Source: Planctomycetaceae bacterium
GTDB taxonomy: Bacteria > Planctomycetota > Planctomycetia > Pirellulales > Lacipirellulaceae
Assembly (NCBI GenBank): GCA_002702655.1
Contig: PABB01000008.1
Span: 1-64,000, forward strand
Direction: 5' to 3'
Length of the DNA stretch: 64,000 bases
Part shown: piece by piece, positions 18,623 to 27,882 of the stretch
Layout: each line of letters starts with the position of its first letter
Numbering within the stretch: position 1 is the stretch's first letter
Made by a program: the position numbers and the translations under genes
The notes under the pieces: model-generated
Told to the model about the DNA's origin: nothing
Seen by the model: the letters and a program-made list of their open reading frames with translations, nothing else
Database searches by the model: none

Positions 18623-20566
18623 ATGGCCCGCAATCGTCGACGTGCGAACATTTCTCCGGCAAAACTGTTGTTGATTGTCTGCGCCATCGGCGCTGCGGCG
18701 GCAGCAGCGGACCCGGTCGCGGCAGCCGAGGCCGAGCGGCCCAACATCCTGTGGCTCACCAGCGAGGATAACGGACCCGAGCTTGGTTGCTACGGCGACG
18801 AGTACGCGACCACTCCCAATATCGACGCGCTGGCCAGCCGCGGCGTGCGGTATCTCAACGCGTGGTCCAACGCACCCGTCTGCGCCCCGGCGCGCACGGC
18901 GATCATCACCGGCATGTACCCGCCGTCGCTCGCCGCCGAACAAATGCGCAGCCGCGTGCCGCTGCCCGCGGGCGTCGAACTGCTGCCGCACTCCATGCGG
19001 CAGGCCGGCTACTATTGCACCAATAATTCCAAAGAGGACTACAACCTCAGCGGCTATCGCAATTCGGGCCGCTCCTGGGACGAATCGTCGCGCACGGCCC
19101 ACTGGAAGAACCGCCCCGCGGGCACGCCCTTCTTCGCCGTGTTCAACAGCACCGTCTCGCACGAAAGCCAGATCCGCAAACGTCCCCACGCTCCCATCCA
19201 CGACCCGGCCGCCGCGCCGCTGCCGCCGTACTATCCCGACGATCCAGTGATCCGCCGCGACTGGGCGCAGTACTACGACAAACTCACGGAGATGGACGCG
19301 GAGATTGGCGCCCGCTTGCAAGAGCTCGAAGACGCCGGGCTCGCCGACGACACCATCATCTTCTACTACGGCGATCACGGCGTCGGCCTGCCGCGCGGCA
19401 AGCGCAGCTTGTATCAATCGGGACTGTTGGTGCCGATGATCGTGTTCATCCCCGAGAAGTATCGCCACCTCGCCTCAGCCGATTACCTGATGACCGGCGG
19501 TGCGTCGCAGCAGTTGGTCGGGTTCGTCGACCTGGCGCCCACGGTGCTCAGTCTGGCCGGCGTGCAGCCGCCCGCCCACATGCAGGGCCGGGCCCTGCTG
19601 GGCGAGTACGTGGCGCCGGACCGCGAGTACATGTTCGGTTTCCGCGGCCGCATGGACGAGCGCTACGACCTGGTTCGCACCGTGCGCGACCAGCGGTGGC
19701 AACTGATCCGCAATTACCGCCTCGACCGCTCGTACGGCCAGCACACCGCTTACCAGTTTCAAACCCCCTCGACCGTCCGCTGGCAACAACTGTGGCAAGC
19801 GGGCGGGTTGCCGGATCACCAGGCGTTCTACTGGCAGCCGCACCCGGCTGTGGAACTGTACGACCTGCAGGCCGATCCGTACGAGTTGAAGAACCTGGCG
19901 GATGATCCCGCGCATGCCGAAACGCGAGCGCGGTTGGACAAGGCGCTCGCGACGCACGTGATCGAGACGCGCGACTTGGGATTCATTCCCGAAGGGGAAC
20001 GGATTCGCCGCGCGCGGGGCAAATCGCTGTACAAGCCGTTGCCGCTGGGCGATCAGGCAAAGGCGGATACCGCGGCAGCGGCGTTCCAAGCGGCCACCAC
20101 GGCGACGGACTTGTCAGTGGGCGCCGCGGACGTGGGTGCGATGCTCGCCGACGCCGACTCGGCCGTGCGCTACTGGGGAGCGCTGGGCCTGAAGTTCCGC
20201 GGCGCGGCCGCCGTGTCGCAGTTCACAGAGCAGTTGGGCCAGGCGCTGGCGGATCCGTCTCCTAGCGTCCGCGTCGCCGCCGCCGACGCGCTAGCCACCT
20301 GCGGCCCGGACGCCCAGCGCGCGGCGGCGCTCGCAACGCTGGTGGACGCGATCGCCAGCGACAAGTGCAACCGGTTCGAAAGCCTGGCCGCCGCCAACGT
20401 GCTCGACGCACTCGACGCGACGGCCGAGTCGGTCCTCGACAAAATGCGGCGGCTCAGCGAACTGGCCCCCAAGCGCGGCGGCGCCAACGGCATGCACACC
20501 GCCCAGCAGGTTCTGCAGCAGGCGATTCACGAACTGGAAACCACTCCCGCCTCCTCGCCGCGTTAG
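18623..20566 (+). CDS. Sulfatase with HEAT-like C-terminal repeats
   Basis: Predicted 647 residues. Start at 18623 with GAGG upstream gives a signal peptide (LLLIVCAIGAAAAAADPVAA). The formylglycine motif is CAPARTAIITG with the Cys at residue 87; it follows C-x-P-x-R with Ala in place of the usual Ser. Other family blocks are NILWLTSEDNGPELGCYGD and FYYGDHGVGLPRGKRSLY. After about residue 500 the sequence becomes Ala-rich and helical (VRYWGALGLKFRG, VRVAAADALATCG), typical of HEAT repeats. Substrate unknown. Unlike the sulfatase near 40 kb, it is not beside glycosidases. An IS5-type element lies about 45 bases downstream. Confidence 0.9.
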   Translation: MARNRRRANISPAKLLLIVCAIGAAAAAADPVAAAEAERPNILWLTSEDNGPELGCYGDEYATTPNIDALASRGVRYLNAWSNAPVCAPARTAIITGMYPPSLAAEQMRSRVPLPAGVELLPHSMRQAGYYCTNNSKEDYNLSGYRNSGRSWDESSRTAHWKNRPAGTPFFAVFNSTVSHESQIRKRPHAPIHDPAAAPLPPYYPDDPVIRRDWAQYYDKLTEMDAEIGARLQELEDAGLADDTIIFYYGDHGVGLPRGKRSLYQSGLLVPMIVFIPEKYRHLASADYLMTGGASQQLVGFVDLAPTVLSLAGVQPPAHMQGRALLGEYVAPDREYMFGFRGRMDERYDLVRTVRDQRWQLIRNYRLDRSYGQHTAYQFQTPSTVRWQQLWQAGGLPDHQAFYWQPHPAVELYDLQADPYELKNLADDPAHAETRARLDKALATHVIETRDLGFIPEGERIRRARGKSLYKPLPLGDQAKADTAAAAFQAATTATDLSVGAADVGAMLADADSAVRYWGALGLKFRGAAAVSQFTEQLGQALADPSPSVRVAAADALATCGPDAQRAAALATLVDAIASDKCNRFESLAAANVLDALDATAESVLDKMRRLSELAPKRGGANGMHTAQQVLQQAIHELETTPASSPR

Positions 20567-20610
20567 CGACGGCGCCCACGCCGCCCACTCCCCAATTGCT
20601 CTACCGCGAC

Positions 20611-21580
20611 GCTTAGAACCGGACAGAAAACCCAGGCGAGTTTGGCACGGCATTTGCGCCACATGATAGCAACTTGACTCGCAAGGAGGTTGCGATGTCC
20701 GAGGCTCAAATGCCGCAGGAGCATTATGAAATCGTTGCCCATCACGTGCCGCCGGAGGAACCGGTCGGACCTGACGGCGGTCGTCCTCAAATCAAGAATG
20801 AAACGGCTCTTCGGGTGATCTGGTACGTGCTCTCGACCGGCATCCGATGGCGCGACGTGCCGCCGGAAATGGGTTGCTCGGGGGAAACCGCCCGGACGCG
20901 CCTTCGCGACTGGGAGAACTTGGGCGTCTGGGATCGCGTCCACGCGGACCTGCTTCGGCTGTGACGTCGAGACGGAAAATTGGAGCATGACACGGCCATC
21001 ATCGATAGCGCCCAAGTCCGGGCCTTTGGCGGCGGAGACCAAACCGGCCCGAGCCCCGTCGACCGCCGCAAGCCGGGCACGAAATTTACGCTGATGGTCG
21101 ACCGAAACGGCGTTCCCCTGGCGGTTCGCATTGCCGGCGCCAATCGAAGCGACCAACGCGAGATCCTGCCAATCATTCAGGAGGAATTCCCAGAGGTCGG
21201 AGGCCAGCCGGGCCGTCCGCAGACCACGCCTGACGCAGTCGATGCCGACGCCGGATACGACAGCGAGACGACCCGCGAGGTGCTGCGATGCTTGGGCATC
21301 GAACCCTTCATTCGCAAGCGCGGCGAGCAGCACGGCAGCGGGCTCGGACGCGTGCGCTGGGTTGTCGAACGATCGCTGGCATGGCTCAAGGGACTTCGCC
21401 GCTTGCGCCTTCGATACGATCGGAGCGAAACCGTGATTCACGGCTGGGCCACGATGGCGATGAGCGTCATTAACTTTCGCCTCTGGCACGACGACATCCA
21501 ACTCGCACGATAACAACCGTCGACCTCATGCCCGACTTGACCGGTCGCCTAAAAACCGAGTTTTCTGTCCGCTTCTAAGG
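20611..21580 (+). mobile_element. IS5-family insertion sequence, about 970 bp
   Basis: Terminal inverted repeats: CTTAGAACCGGACAGAAAAC at 20612-20631 matches the reverse complement of 21560-21579 at 19 of 20 positions. The 4-base direct repeats CGAC at 20607-20610 and 21581-21584 could be a target duplication. The interior holds one interrupted transposase frame. The exact outer base is uncertain by one position. Confidence 0.85.
20695..21513 (+). pseudogene. IS5-type transposase interrupted by an in-frame stop
   Basis: A strong AAGGAGG at 20683-20689 precedes the ATG at 20695. The first 89 codons encode the DUF4096-like N-terminal domain (GIRWRDVPPEMGCSGETARTR). A TGA at 20962-20964 then interrupts the frame, and the same frame continues to 21513 with the DDE catalytic domain: DSAQVRAFGGG, DADAGYDSE and ERSLAWLKGL. 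Read through, the product would be about 272 residues, normal for this group. There is no frame change, so this looks like a nonsense mutation rather than the programmed frameshift known in some IS5 subgroups. An internal TTG at 20980 could allow separate translation of the second part. Confidence 0.85.
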
Positions 21581-21668
21581 CGACTCGCGCGATTTGCGTC
21601 CTTGATCTGTGCTCGTTTCGGTCCGTCCACCAGCACCCAGAGACCATATCCATTGGAGCCCCGCCCTG

Positions 21669-21989
21669 ATGACAGACTCCTCCTCATCCGACCGCCTGCC
21701 CGATGCGCCGAGCGCGCCACGCGGGGGCGAGGCGTTCCCCCAAGGCAACGTGGCTCACAGACTGTTGCATGAGAGCAAGACGCTGTCGCCGGTGGCCGCC
21801 GCCGTCCAGCGGAGCTTGGCGCGCACCGCCGAGCTGAGCGAGTGCGTCGCCGCCCGGGCGCTGGAGTGGCCGGTGGTCGACGGCATCGGTCGGTTTGACG
21901 ACGGTGCGCTGAAGCTGCTCGACGCGCATTGCCGGTTGGCCAAAAGCATGGCCAGTGCGGCTCGGCTGCTGATCCGCGACAATCACTGA
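21669..21989 (+). CDS. Small hypothetical protein
   Basis: Predicted 106 residues, not recognised. The first 25 residues are Ser/Pro-rich and disordered-looking. The rest is Ala/Leu-rich and likely helical (LLHESKTLSPVAAAVQRSLA, LKLLDAHCRLAKSMASAARL). No membrane segment or signal. It lies just right of the IS5-type element. Composition favours a real gene over its antisense frames, but no homology was recognised. Confidence 0.5.
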   Translation: MTDSSSSDRLPDAPSAPRGGEAFPQGNVAHRLLHESKTLSPVAAAVQRSLARTAELSECVAARALEWPVVDGIGRFDDGALKLLDAHCRLAKSMASAARLLIRDNH

Positions 21990-22040
21990 CGCGTTCCACG
22001 GCGACCTTGATCGTTGCTTGCTGCTCTTTGACAATCGACC

Positions 22041-22078
22041 CGCTCGGACGCGACGGTATGCGGCCCCGCGTCCGAGCG
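22041..22078. repeat. Perfect 12-bp inverted repeat
   Basis: CGCTCGGACGCG (22041-22052) pairs with CGCGTCCGAGCG (22067-22078) across a 14-nt loop, about 50 bases after the small gene ending at 21989. No T-run follows. Further weaker GC-rich hairpins are visible to about 22200. The rest of 21990-22279 shows no gene. Confidence 0.6.
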
Positions 22079-22279
22079 CAGGGCCGAGGTCGGCGGGAGC
22101 CGTCCTCCGTCCCGCCCGGACTCTGCGGCGATCACCGCCGAGTTCGCCGCGGGCGGGGGCCGCCGGCCTGTCGGGCGACCGGCCCCGGCCAATCAGCCCG
22201 TTCGCTGCCGCCGACCCGCTGAGGTCAGCCTTTTTTCGATCGCGTCTTCGACTACGACGAGCCCCCGCCCCCGCACCGG

Positions 22280-22816
22280 ATGGACGGCCTGTCGACGGCG
22301 GAACGCGGCGCAGGGTCCCCGAGCGACTTGGACAGTCCGGTCTTCGGCGTGGCGCTGGTCCTGTGCGGCATCGGCGTCCCGACGCTGGGCTATCTGTTGA
22401 TGCGAACGCGCGGCCGCTGCGGCCCTGCCGCCGCCGCGGTCTGCTTGCTCTACGGGCCCGTTCCCTGGGTCGGCTACGCCGCGTCCCGAATCGCCCGAAT
22501 GGACTCGTCGTTCCGCTTGGGCGTCGGTCAGTTTGACGCCGTCGGCACGTTGTTGCTGGCTATCCCCGTCGCGGGCGTCACGGCCGCGGTCGTCGCGGCG
22601 TGGATCGCGACGGCGCTGCACGAGGAGTGGACCTACGACGCCGACTGGCCGCGGCGTCCCTCGTCCGGCGCGGCCTGGCTGCTGGGGCTGACGGCCGTCA
22701 CGGCGCTGGTCGTCGCTCTGCGGCATTGGCCCGTCATCGCGCTCGTGGCGGCCTGCGGAGCGCTGGTCCTCGCGGTGCTCACGTGGGACGCCAACCGGCG
22801 CCAGCCCGACAGCTGA
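22280..22816 (+). CDS. Multi-pass membrane protein of unknown function
   Basis: Predicted 178 residues with about four or five hydrophobic segments, for example FGVALVLCGIGVPTLGYLLM, TLLLAIPVAGVTAAVVAAWI and VIALVAACGALVLAVL. No family recognised. The hydrophobic pattern supports this frame over the Arg-rich antisense frame. The sequence stays coding-like for about 20 codons upstream without any ATG, GTG or TTG, so the true start or an upstream disruption is unclear. Confidence 0.55.
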   Translation: MDGLSTAERGAGSPSDLDSPVFGVALVLCGIGVPTLGYLLMRTRGRCGPAAAAVCLLYGPVPWVGYAASRIARMDSSFRLGVGQFDAVGTLLLAIPVAGVTAAVVAAWIATALHEEWTYDADWPRRPSSGAAWLLGLTAVTALVVALRHWPVIALVAACGALVLAVLTWDANRRQPDS

Positions 22817-22974
22817 GCCGGGTTCTTCCGCGGCGTTCCGCGCGGCCCGCTGGTTCAAGCCGCCAGATCGCCTGACTCGCAAACCGCCTCGATCGCCACA
22901 CTGTCCGGCGCCAATGAAACAATCCGCCTGAGCGCTGCCTGATGCCCGTCGGTCGCCAAGCGCTAGAAAATAAA

Positions 22975-23016
22975 AGGCGCCGTGGCGGGCGGAACCGGCC
23001 GCCCGCCACGGCGCCT
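22975..23016 (-). terminator. Strong intrinsic terminator reading leftwards
   Basis: Perfect 18-bp inverted repeat: arms 22975-22992 and 22999-23016 with loop AACCGG. On the minus strand the stem is followed by TTTTATTTTC, a good U-tract. It lies 18 bases after the stop of the helix-turn-helix fragment on the same strand, so it is probably that gene's original terminator. Confidence 0.9.
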
Positions 23017-23033
23017 ATCCAGACTGCCGTTCG

Positions 23034-23261
23034 TCAAACCGAGGTCGGGGCGGACTCCCCGCCGAATTGTCGCCAGCTGGCGTGCAACTCGCGGCGCAGC
23101 TGGCTGATGCGACCGGTCGAGAGGCGGGCCCGCTGGGCGAAGTGCCGGCTCTCTTCGCCGCGGGCCAACTGCTCGACAATCTGCCGGTTGCGATCCGACA
23201 GCGTGGCCAGCCACGCGAGCCCAAGTTTGACGCGTTCATCGGACTGCCGACGAGACGAGGC
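23034..23261 (-). pseudogene. 5'-truncated helix-turn-helix (sigma-like) gene fragment
   Basis: The minus strand keeps a 75-codon open frame with no usable ATG, GTG or TTG, bounded by TAG at 23262-23264. It reads LATLSDRNRQIVEQLARGE then STGRISQLRRELHASWRQFG. This matches my recollection of the C-terminal helix-turn-helix of sigma-70-like regulators common in planctomycetes, where a GRISQLRREL block precedes a Trp-containing end. The N-terminal two thirds are missing. The intact terminator 18 bases downstream argues that it was once a normal gene. Confidence 0.7.
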
Positions 23262-23309
23262 CTATTGCGTTGGGGGGAGCCCATCGCACGTGAGCATGAG
23301 GGCGATCGG

Positions 23310-23699
23310 ATGAGCGGCGACTTGCCGAAAGCGGACAAGAGAAAGGTCCGGCAACTGGCGGGGATCGCGTGGGAGCGCGAGCTTCGCCAAGAGCTACGCA
23401 AGATTGCCGCGGCGATCGAGGAAATGGAGAACGGCGCTTTGTCGCCGTTCGACGTCAACGACAGCATTCACGACTTTCACGACGGAGCGTCCCGTGATCT
23501 GTATCGCCAATATGCCGACGCTCTCCCCTGGCTAGGGGTTTCTCGCGCCTACTGCGACCGCGTACTGACGGACGAAGACCTCGTCGACGCGAGCGACGAG
23601 GTTCGCAATGGCATACGCGAATATGCCGCCAGTTTCGCCAAGCTTGGCGCCGAAGAAGGGACTTCCGACGAAGACAGTCGCGATAGTGCCGAGAGATGA
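23310..23699 (+). CDS. Small helical hypothetical protein
   Basis: Predicted 129 residues, not recognised. Charged and helical (VRQLAGIAWERELRQELRKI, AAAIEEMENG), with an acidic C-terminus and no signal or membrane segment. I chose ATG 23310; the frame continues to 23067 but overlaps the truncated regulator fragment there. It converges on the DUF1186 gene with only three bases between stops. Confidence 0.6.
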   Translation: MSGDLPKADKRKVRQLAGIAWERELRQELRKIAAAIEEMENGALSPFDVNDSIHDFHDGASRDLYRQYADALPWLGVSRAYCDRVLTDEDLVDASDEVRNGIREYAASFAKLGAEEGTSDEDSRDSAER

Positions 23700-23702
23700 C
23701 GA

Positions 23703-24647
23703 TTAGCGCTTGCCGCAACACTTCTTGAATTTTCGACCGCTCCCGCATGGGCATAGAGCGTTGCGTCCCATGCGACGTCCCTCATTCCGGAGGGTGGACG
23801 ACTCGGGTTCCTGGTCAATGAGCGCCGGCTCGTGACGCCATTCGTCTGCGAAGGTCTCTGATTCTGACTCCGTGGTGCGCCCATCCGAAGACGCGAACCA
23901 GCCTTTCAGCTCTTCGATCGTGTCAGGAATCCCGGTCGGCCCGCAATACGAGAGCGCTTGGCGAAATCCTGATTCGCCAGCAGAAATGCTCCGCCTGACG
24001 TCTCTGAGGTCGACCATTTCGTCGTCGACCAGACCGAGTTCAAAGGCGTGCCGTATGTCGTCGAATACTTCTTGCGGCGAGTAGTCGGCGAGCGCATTGA
24101 CCACGCTGTCGATGACCTCGCCGTCTTTGGCGTCGATGGCCGCGCGCAGGTGGCGCCGCAAGCGGTCGATGGCCTCATCGCGGGATAGTCGACCGTCACG
24201 AACACAATGCAGGTACGAGTAGGCGGCCGCGCCCCGCACATACTCGTTCGCTGACCGATTCCGAATCAGGTCGGCGATCACCGCCGGATCGTCGCGAGCG
24301 AGATCCGCCAAGATGCGAGGCAGGGTTTCCGTGACCGCGTCGCCAAAGAGATCGAACGGAAGTTCGCCGGGCAGCGACACGGCCGCGATGATCGTCGGAA
24401 GCGCTTCGGTAGCGTGAAATTCCGTCAGCAAAAACAGGGCAAAAAAGTGCGCATTGCCCTCTGGAATAGTGCCCGACTCGGCCTGTTCTGCGGCCGTCTG
24501 AATCGCTGCGATGAGTCGCGGAATAATGGCGTCGCGGTGCATCCTGGCCTGGAGGATGGCTTCCTTAGGGAATCCGTTTGTGCTCGCATCCAACTGCTGA
24601 ACGATGTGATCAAGACCTCGGCTGGAATCTTCTGCACGCAGAGTCAT
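23703..24647 (-). CDS. DUF1186 protein with SEC-C zinc motif
   Basis: Predicted 314 residues, cytoplasmic. The N-terminal part up to about residue 235 matches DUF1186, a helical repeat family (FALFLLTEFHATEALPTIIA, ANEYVRGAAAYSYLHCV). The last 20 residues are a SEC-C motif, NALCPCGSGRKFKKCCGK, which binds zinc and is named from the SecA C-terminus. Start at 24647 is fixed by GGAGG nine bases upstream; the longer frame to 24923 lacks support. Proteins of this build are often accessory genes of unknown role; some SEC-C proteins act at ribosomes or in protein quality control. Confidence 0.87.
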   Translation of the reverse strand: MTLRAEDSSRGLDHIVQQLDASTNGFPKEAILQARMHRDAIIPRLIAAIQTAAEQAESGTIPEGNAHFFALFLLTEFHATEALPTIIAAVSLPGELPFDLFGDAVTETLPRILADLARDDPAVIADLIRNRSANEYVRGAAAYSYLHCVRDGRLSRDEAIDRLRRHLRAAIDAKDGEVIDSVVNALADYSPQEVFDDIRHAFELGLVDDEMVDLRDVRRSISAGESGFRQALSYCGPTGIPDTIEELKGWFASSDGRTTESESETFADEWRHEPALIDQEPESSTLRNEGRRMGRNALCPCGSGRKFKKCCGKR

Positions 24648-25024
24648 GGTGCGACCTCCAGGCGTCTTGGGAGCTTTAAGAAGCGTTCGACTCAGATTCG
24701 GGCCTTCTTCGCAGCTGACACTCGTCGTGGCGCTGCAGGGAATATGGCAGGACCACGCCGCCCCGCCAATATCTTCGCGAAGTGTCGAGGGCAGTGAAAC
24801 GCAACCCGTGATGCCAGCCCTCCGTGCGATTCCGCACGCGCTCGCGAGACTCGCTAGCGGCCGCCACGACGCCCCACTTGGTTGGATCGCCGAGTTGCAG
24901 GCTGCAGGGCGACTGTTCGCCACCGGCGATGAAGCACCGCACCCTGTCGTGCGTCAAAACCAGAGCGTGGCACGCGGCTTGCATCATCCGCCTGCATAGG
25001 CGGAATCCGAAAGCGAGGTGCGAC
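24648..25024. other. Divergent intergenic region
   Basis: 377 bases between the divergent DUF1186 and Cys-rich genes. No RNA gene, clear operator or convincing protein frame is visible. It presumably contains both promoters. Confidence 0.4.
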
Positions 25025-25357
25025 ATGTACGAAGGAACTGATCTTGAGGAGTATCTGGTCGAGATCCGCGAGCAAGTCTGCTCCCGGTGCATTGAACGAC
25101 CGCCCGGCGGGCCGCCCTGCCAACCTTTGGGGAAACGGTGCGGGGTCGAAATCAACCTCGGGGAACTCGTGGAGGCCGTGCATCACGAGCGTGCCAGTTG
25201 GATGGGTCCTTACATCGAACGATTCCATCAAGACGTGTGCGCGCACTGCGTCAATCGTCCGACCGAGCAGTGCCCGTGTGCGCTGGAGTACTTGCTTGAA
25301 CTGGCGGTCGAGGCCATTGAATCGGTCGACGAGCGACGAGCCGCGCGGCTGAACTGA
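25025..25357 (+). CDS. Small Cys-rich putative metal-binding protein
   Basis: Predicted 110 residues; start at 25025 has GAGGTG upstream. Two similar clusters are visible: QVCSRCIERPPGGPPC with PLGKRC after it, and DVCAHCVNRPTEQCPC. Eight cysteines in two groups of four suggest two zinc or iron-sulfur sites, perhaps from an internal duplication. Helical segments (LEEYLVEIREQ, LEYLLELAVEAIESVDERR) flank the clusters. I recall similar small proteins in other planctomycetes but know of no assigned function. Confidence 0.75.
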   Translation: MYEGTDLEEYLVEIREQVCSRCIERPPGGPPCQPLGKRCGVEINLGELVEAVHHERASWMGPYIERFHQDVCAHCVNRPTEQCPCALEYLLELAVEAIESVDERRAARLN

Positions 25358-25751
25358 ATGAGCCGATTCGCCTCCGCGTTTGAGCAATGCATTCGGCGGC
25401 GTCGCGAGACCTACGACGCCGCTCACTCGTTCTAGTGAGCAAGCTGCTTTCGAGTCGGCGAACCGTGAGCGAATCCGCGGCGGACCCACTTGCCGCCGGC
25501 ACGCCTCTCGGCTTGGGGTGTGCTGAACCGGCCTGGCCTGTGCGGCGAGAGGCCTCGGCGAACTGCTGGCGGCGTCTTCGCCGAGCGGACGCCGCCGGGG
25601 GCGCGCCGGCCCGTTTTGCGGTATGATCAGCTACGATCTGACGACGCCCGCCGCGTTGAGAACGGGACGACTGGCTTGATCATCGTATCGACGCCGCGGA
25701 AGAACTTGTCTTAGCGCACCCCTTGTCTCCCACGTTATTCCCCGGGCCATC
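25358..25751. other. Intergenic region before the GH51 gene
   Basis: 394 bases without a recognisable gene. A TATGAT at 25621-25626 could be a -10 box but lacks a good -35. No copy of the 18-bp operator seen at the mannosidase locus occurs here. Confidence 0.4.
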
Positions 25752-27302
25752 ATGACCAGAATCGCGCTTTCCGTCCTCCTGCTTGGCGCTTTATCAGCGA
25801 GTTCCACGGCTCAGCAGGCCACCATCAAGGTGGATGTATCTCGCGTGATCGGGAGTATTGATCGCAATCTCTACGGCGTGTTCATGGAACCCATTCGCAA
25901 CACGATGGACGGCGTACTCTACGACCCGGACCATCCGCTCGCTAATGAAGATGGTTTCCGCACGGACTACATCGAAGCGGCGCGTGAGCTTCAACTCACG
26001 AACATGCGTTGGCCAGGCGGGAATTACATGGCCACCTACGATTGGAAGGACGGCATCGGCCCGCGGGATGAACGACCTGTTCGCCGAGAAGTTGCTTGGA
26101 ACGTCCTTGAGCGCAACCGCGTGGGAACCGACGAATGGCTGGCTCTGAGCCAGGCCATGGGCGTGGACAACTCGATCTGCATCAACGGCGGGACGGGCAC
26201 GGCCCAGGACGCCGCCGAGTGGATCGAGTACGTGAACTCCCCCGCAGGCAGTTACTACGCCGACCTGAGGGCGGAGAACGGTCACCCCGAGCCGTACGGC
26301 GTGAAGTACTGGCATCTGGGCAACGAGGTGGACGGAGAGCCGTGGCAGGCGGTCTCTTCCACCGCGCATGAGTACGTCCGATTCGCAAAGAACGCAGCGA
26401 ACCTCATGTATTTTGTGAACCGCGGTTGCCAGCAGTGCGTCCAACCCGTCTTCATCGCCATGGGCTCCTCCTGGGTCACCCACGATGACGAACCCGGCGA
26501 CTGGGTGCAGTGGAACCACGACGTGATCAACGGGCTCATTGATCAGCAGAATGTGCACTACATTGCGCTGCACCGCTATTGGGGGCGGGGGCTCACGGGA
26601 GACGTCGAGTCCGAAAGATCGCCGGAAGTTTTTCTGGGCGACTGGGCGATGCACTTCGACGAGTACATCACGACGACCGCCCGCCAGATCCAGATCGCCA
26701 AGGTCAAACATCACCTGCAAGACAAGCCGTTCTCCATCGCCTTCACGGAGTGGTCGCCGCGCACCTTCAATCACATGTCGACGCTCGCCGGGGCGTTGCA
26801 CTTCAACCACTTCATTCGCCATGCCGATGTCGTCAAACGCGCGAACTTCACGCTGTTCATCAGTCTGCTCGGCAGGGACGACGACGGAGCGACTTACAAG
26901 TCTCCGTTCTTCCACATGTTCAAGGCGTTCTCGACAAGGTTCCGCGGCGAGTCGCTCGACGTCCTCGTCGAGTGCGACACGTTCGCGGGACGGCTCTACA
27001 AGGCGATTCCTTATCTGGACGTGTCCTCGTCGTACTCCGAGGACGATCAGTCGGTTGTGATCAACGTGGTGAACCGCAATATGACCGAGGCGATCGAAAC
27101 GGAAATCATCAGCGACTCGGGGCGGTTTACGGGTCCTGCCGAGGTGACGGTGATCAACGCCGAGGACGTTGAGGCTCGGTACGCGTCGGCGGATGAGGCG
27201 CAGTATGTGCCGAAACCGTCGGCGGTCGAGATTGACGGCGCGTCCTTCCGTTGGTCCTTTGCTCCCCATTCGTTCACCCAAATCAAGGTGAGCGTCGAGT
27301 AG
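25752..27302 (+). CDS. Exported GH51 alpha-L-arabinofuranosidase
   Basis: Predicted 516 residues with a signal peptide (MTRIALSVLLLGALSASSTA). It matches GH51: YGVFMEPIRNTMDG, NMRWPGGNYMATYDWKDGIG, KYWHLGNEVDGEP and FSIAFTEWSPR. The acid/base is expected at Glu192 (LGNE) and the nucleophile at Glu333 (FTEW). A C-terminal beta-sandwich follows and the protein ends without a sorting signal. It should release arabinofuranose from plant or algal polysaccharides in the periplasm or outside. Length is typical. It is 2.9 kb from the mannosidase locus, with no shared operator. Confidence 0.93.
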   Translation: MTRIALSVLLLGALSASSTAQQATIKVDVSRVIGSIDRNLYGVFMEPIRNTMDGVLYDPDHPLANEDGFRTDYIEAARELQLTNMRWPGGNYMATYDWKDGIGPRDERPVRREVAWNVLERNRVGTDEWLALSQAMGVDNSICINGGTGTAQDAAEWIEYVNSPAGSYYADLRAENGHPEPYGVKYWHLGNEVDGEPWQAVSSTAHEYVRFAKNAANLMYFVNRGCQQCVQPVFIAMGSSWVTHDDEPGDWVQWNHDVINGLIDQQNVHYIALHRYWGRGLTGDVESERSPEVFLGDWAMHFDEYITTTARQIQIAKVKHHLQDKPFSIAFTEWSPRTFNHMSTLAGALHFNHFIRHADVVKRANFTLFISLLGRDDDGATYKSPFFHMFKAFSTRFRGESLDVLVECDTFAGRLYKAIPYLDVSSSYSEDDQSVVINVVNRNMTEAIETEIISDSGRFTGPAEVTVINAEDVEARYASADEAQYVPKPSAVEIDGASFRWSFAPHSFTQIKVSVE

Positions 27303-27882
27303 GCCTCCGGCAAGATGGCCGGAAATGAATCCGTAGATCCGTTTCCGGGGGCGGCCGTCGCCAGAGAAAAGTGCGTCCGTCAGGACTCAAGCCACTCCTG
27401 AACGCGGATCGGTTGCTTGGCAGCGATTTCGCTTTCGACAAGAGACGCGCCTGTCCGTTTCAACGCGCCTTGAGTGACTGAGGTCGACGCGCCGCAAGGA
27501 GACGAGGCCCAATAGCGGCGCTCGTTCGGCATGCGTCACGGAGGACGTGACGAAACTTGAGAAAGCCGTCGCATTGGGCTGCCAACTTCACGCAGCACAT
27601 TCAGTGCATGCGTTAGCGGCGATACTCTCACAAGTTGGGTCGAAACCCGGCCGCCGCGGAGAACCGTTGCGGAGCTGGCACGGCGTCACGTGTCGACGAG
27701 ATAGGACATCGAGCCGGTGGCCGCGAACTGTCGCCCGACGAACTCCGGCACGGCGGCCCGGGCCGCCTGCCCCCGCCCAGCAGTACGCTTCAGGCCCGGG
27801 GGTCCTGGCGAACTGTCGTGAAACGACCTCCCGACGAGACCGACTTCCTCAAAGAACGCTGCGATCTGCCGCCGCCGGCTGA
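27303..27882. other. Gene-poor region
   Basis: 580 bases. A weak stem (CCGGAAA at 27319-27325 with TTTCCGG at 27342-27348) just after the GH51 stop could terminate transcription but lacks a T-run. Short frames here show no similarity and conflict with each other. I see nothing else. Confidence 0.4.

Noticed and set aside
22193-22882. Minus-strand 229-codon frame opposite the membrane protein
   Set aside because: Arg/Gly/Asp-rich without domains, whereas the plus frame shows a clear pattern of membrane helices.
23067-23309. N-terminal extension of the small gene at 23310
   Set aside because: This DNA encodes the helix-turn-helix fragment on the minus strand; the extension has no similarity and ATG 23310 suffices.
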